Source: an uncultured Campylobacter sp. (GTDB taxonomy: Bacteria > Campylobacterota > Campylobacteria > Campylobacterales > Campylobacteraceae). Taken from it: a stretch of DNA of 64,000 bases. The translations under genes were made by a program, and so were the position numbers. Positions within the stretch are counted from its first letter, which is position 1, and each line of letters opens with the position of its first letter. Under the pieces are notes generated by a model, which was not told the origin of the DNA, did not search any database, and saw nothing but the letters and a program-made list of their open reading frames with translations. Below, piece after piece: positions 63,753-64,000 of the stretch. The stretch is from positions 1 to 64,000 of the forward strand of contig NZ_CAKZTI010000048.1 of NCBI RefSeq assembly GCF_937921625.1. Direction: 5' to 3'.

Positions 63753-64000
63753 CTAATACTTTTTATCACTTAATATTCGCTCGGTTAGAGTTTGGATATC
63801 CAAGCCCAAGCTACGCTCCACGTCGGCGGTCTTGCCGTGCGGTAAAAAGATATCAGCAAATTCGAAGCTCACGATCTTTACGTCCGAAATTTCATTTTCT
63901 TGCAAAAATGCGCTTAAAATTTCACCGACGCCGCCCTTTTTGGCATTGTCGCTAAAGACGTACCAAATTTTATCTTTGCGAGCCAAGCTTCGCAAAAACT
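63753..64000 (-). CDS. dxs: 1-deoxy-D-xylulose-5-phosphate synthase, C-terminal fragment
   Basis: Only the last 80-odd residues are in the window and the gene continues beyond the right edge. The tail (IWYVFSDNAKKGGVGEILSAFLQENE, FEFADIFLPHGKTADVERSLGLD) matches the C-terminal domain of DXS, the thiamine-dependent first enzyme of the MEP isoprenoid pathway. Frame is open to the edge. Confidence 0.8.
   Translation of the reverse strand, partial: FLRSLARKDKIWYVFSDNAKKGGVGEILSAFLQENEISDVKIVSFEFADIFLPHGKTADVERSLGLDIQTLTERILSDKKY

Overview
The window looks like the chromosome of an epsilonproteobacterium, most likely a Campylobacter of the oral, anaerobic, moderate-GC group (inferred, not proven). 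Supporting signs are the gene families present (NspC, a 136-residue PerR, bS21, FdhC, CstA with a YbdD partner, a TrpGD fusion), TATAAT-type -10 boxes without clear -35 boxes, and dense AAATTT/AAATTTTAAAATTT tracts. Nothing looks like a phage, plasmid, IS element or CRISPR array.

Left part (1-13 kb, mostly minus strand): the 5' end of a 16S rRNA gene leaves the window at base 1, behind a structured leader with its own promoter. Next comes a selenium/formate block (fdhC, yedF, selD); selD is read through an in-frame UGA as selenocysteine. Then follow nspC, moaD-moaE, an orphan McrB-like AAA+ ATPase, pcm, and two ribonucleotide reductase systems: class I nrdB, and class III nrdG plus an nrdD whose glycyl-radical segment is a separate 54-residue gene.

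Middle part (13-37 kb): an LpoB-like lipoprotein, rpsU, three poorly characterised envelope or secreted proteins, crcB, a TSUP permease and yaaA. The tryptophan genes are in two places: trpE, trpGD, a D12 DNA adenine methyltransferase and trpF on the plus strand, and trpBA about 8 kb away on the minus strand. TrpF, and to a lesser extent TrpE, carry large in-frame low-complexity insertions while keeping their catalytic motifs. Two paralogous membrane proteins follow trpF, the second with an amber codon near its start. Then come a YedE selenium transporter and a TonB-dependent receptor with heme-receptor motifs behind a Fur-box-like palindrome.

Right part (37-64 kb): tRNA-Arg(CCU), a receiver protein beside a 1516-residue hybrid histidine kinase with a nitrate-sensing-type input domain, uvrC, a DciA-like gene, a small lipoprotein, guaA, an NAD(P)H quinone reductase, a gene broken by an amber codon, and cstA-ybdD. 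A compact heme operon follows: permease, ATPase, binding protein, HutW/ChuW-type radical SAM enzyme and flavodoxin, which fits oxygen-independent heme breakdown. The end holds a DUF333 protein, the ubiE-xseA-serC operon, a CHAD-domain protein, perR and the 3' end of dxs.

Taken together the window suggests a low-oxygen respirer using selenium-dependent formate oxidation, oxygen-independent deoxynucleotide synthesis and anaerobic heme use. The most unusual items are the split class III reductase, the insertion-laden TrpF, and the heme operon.
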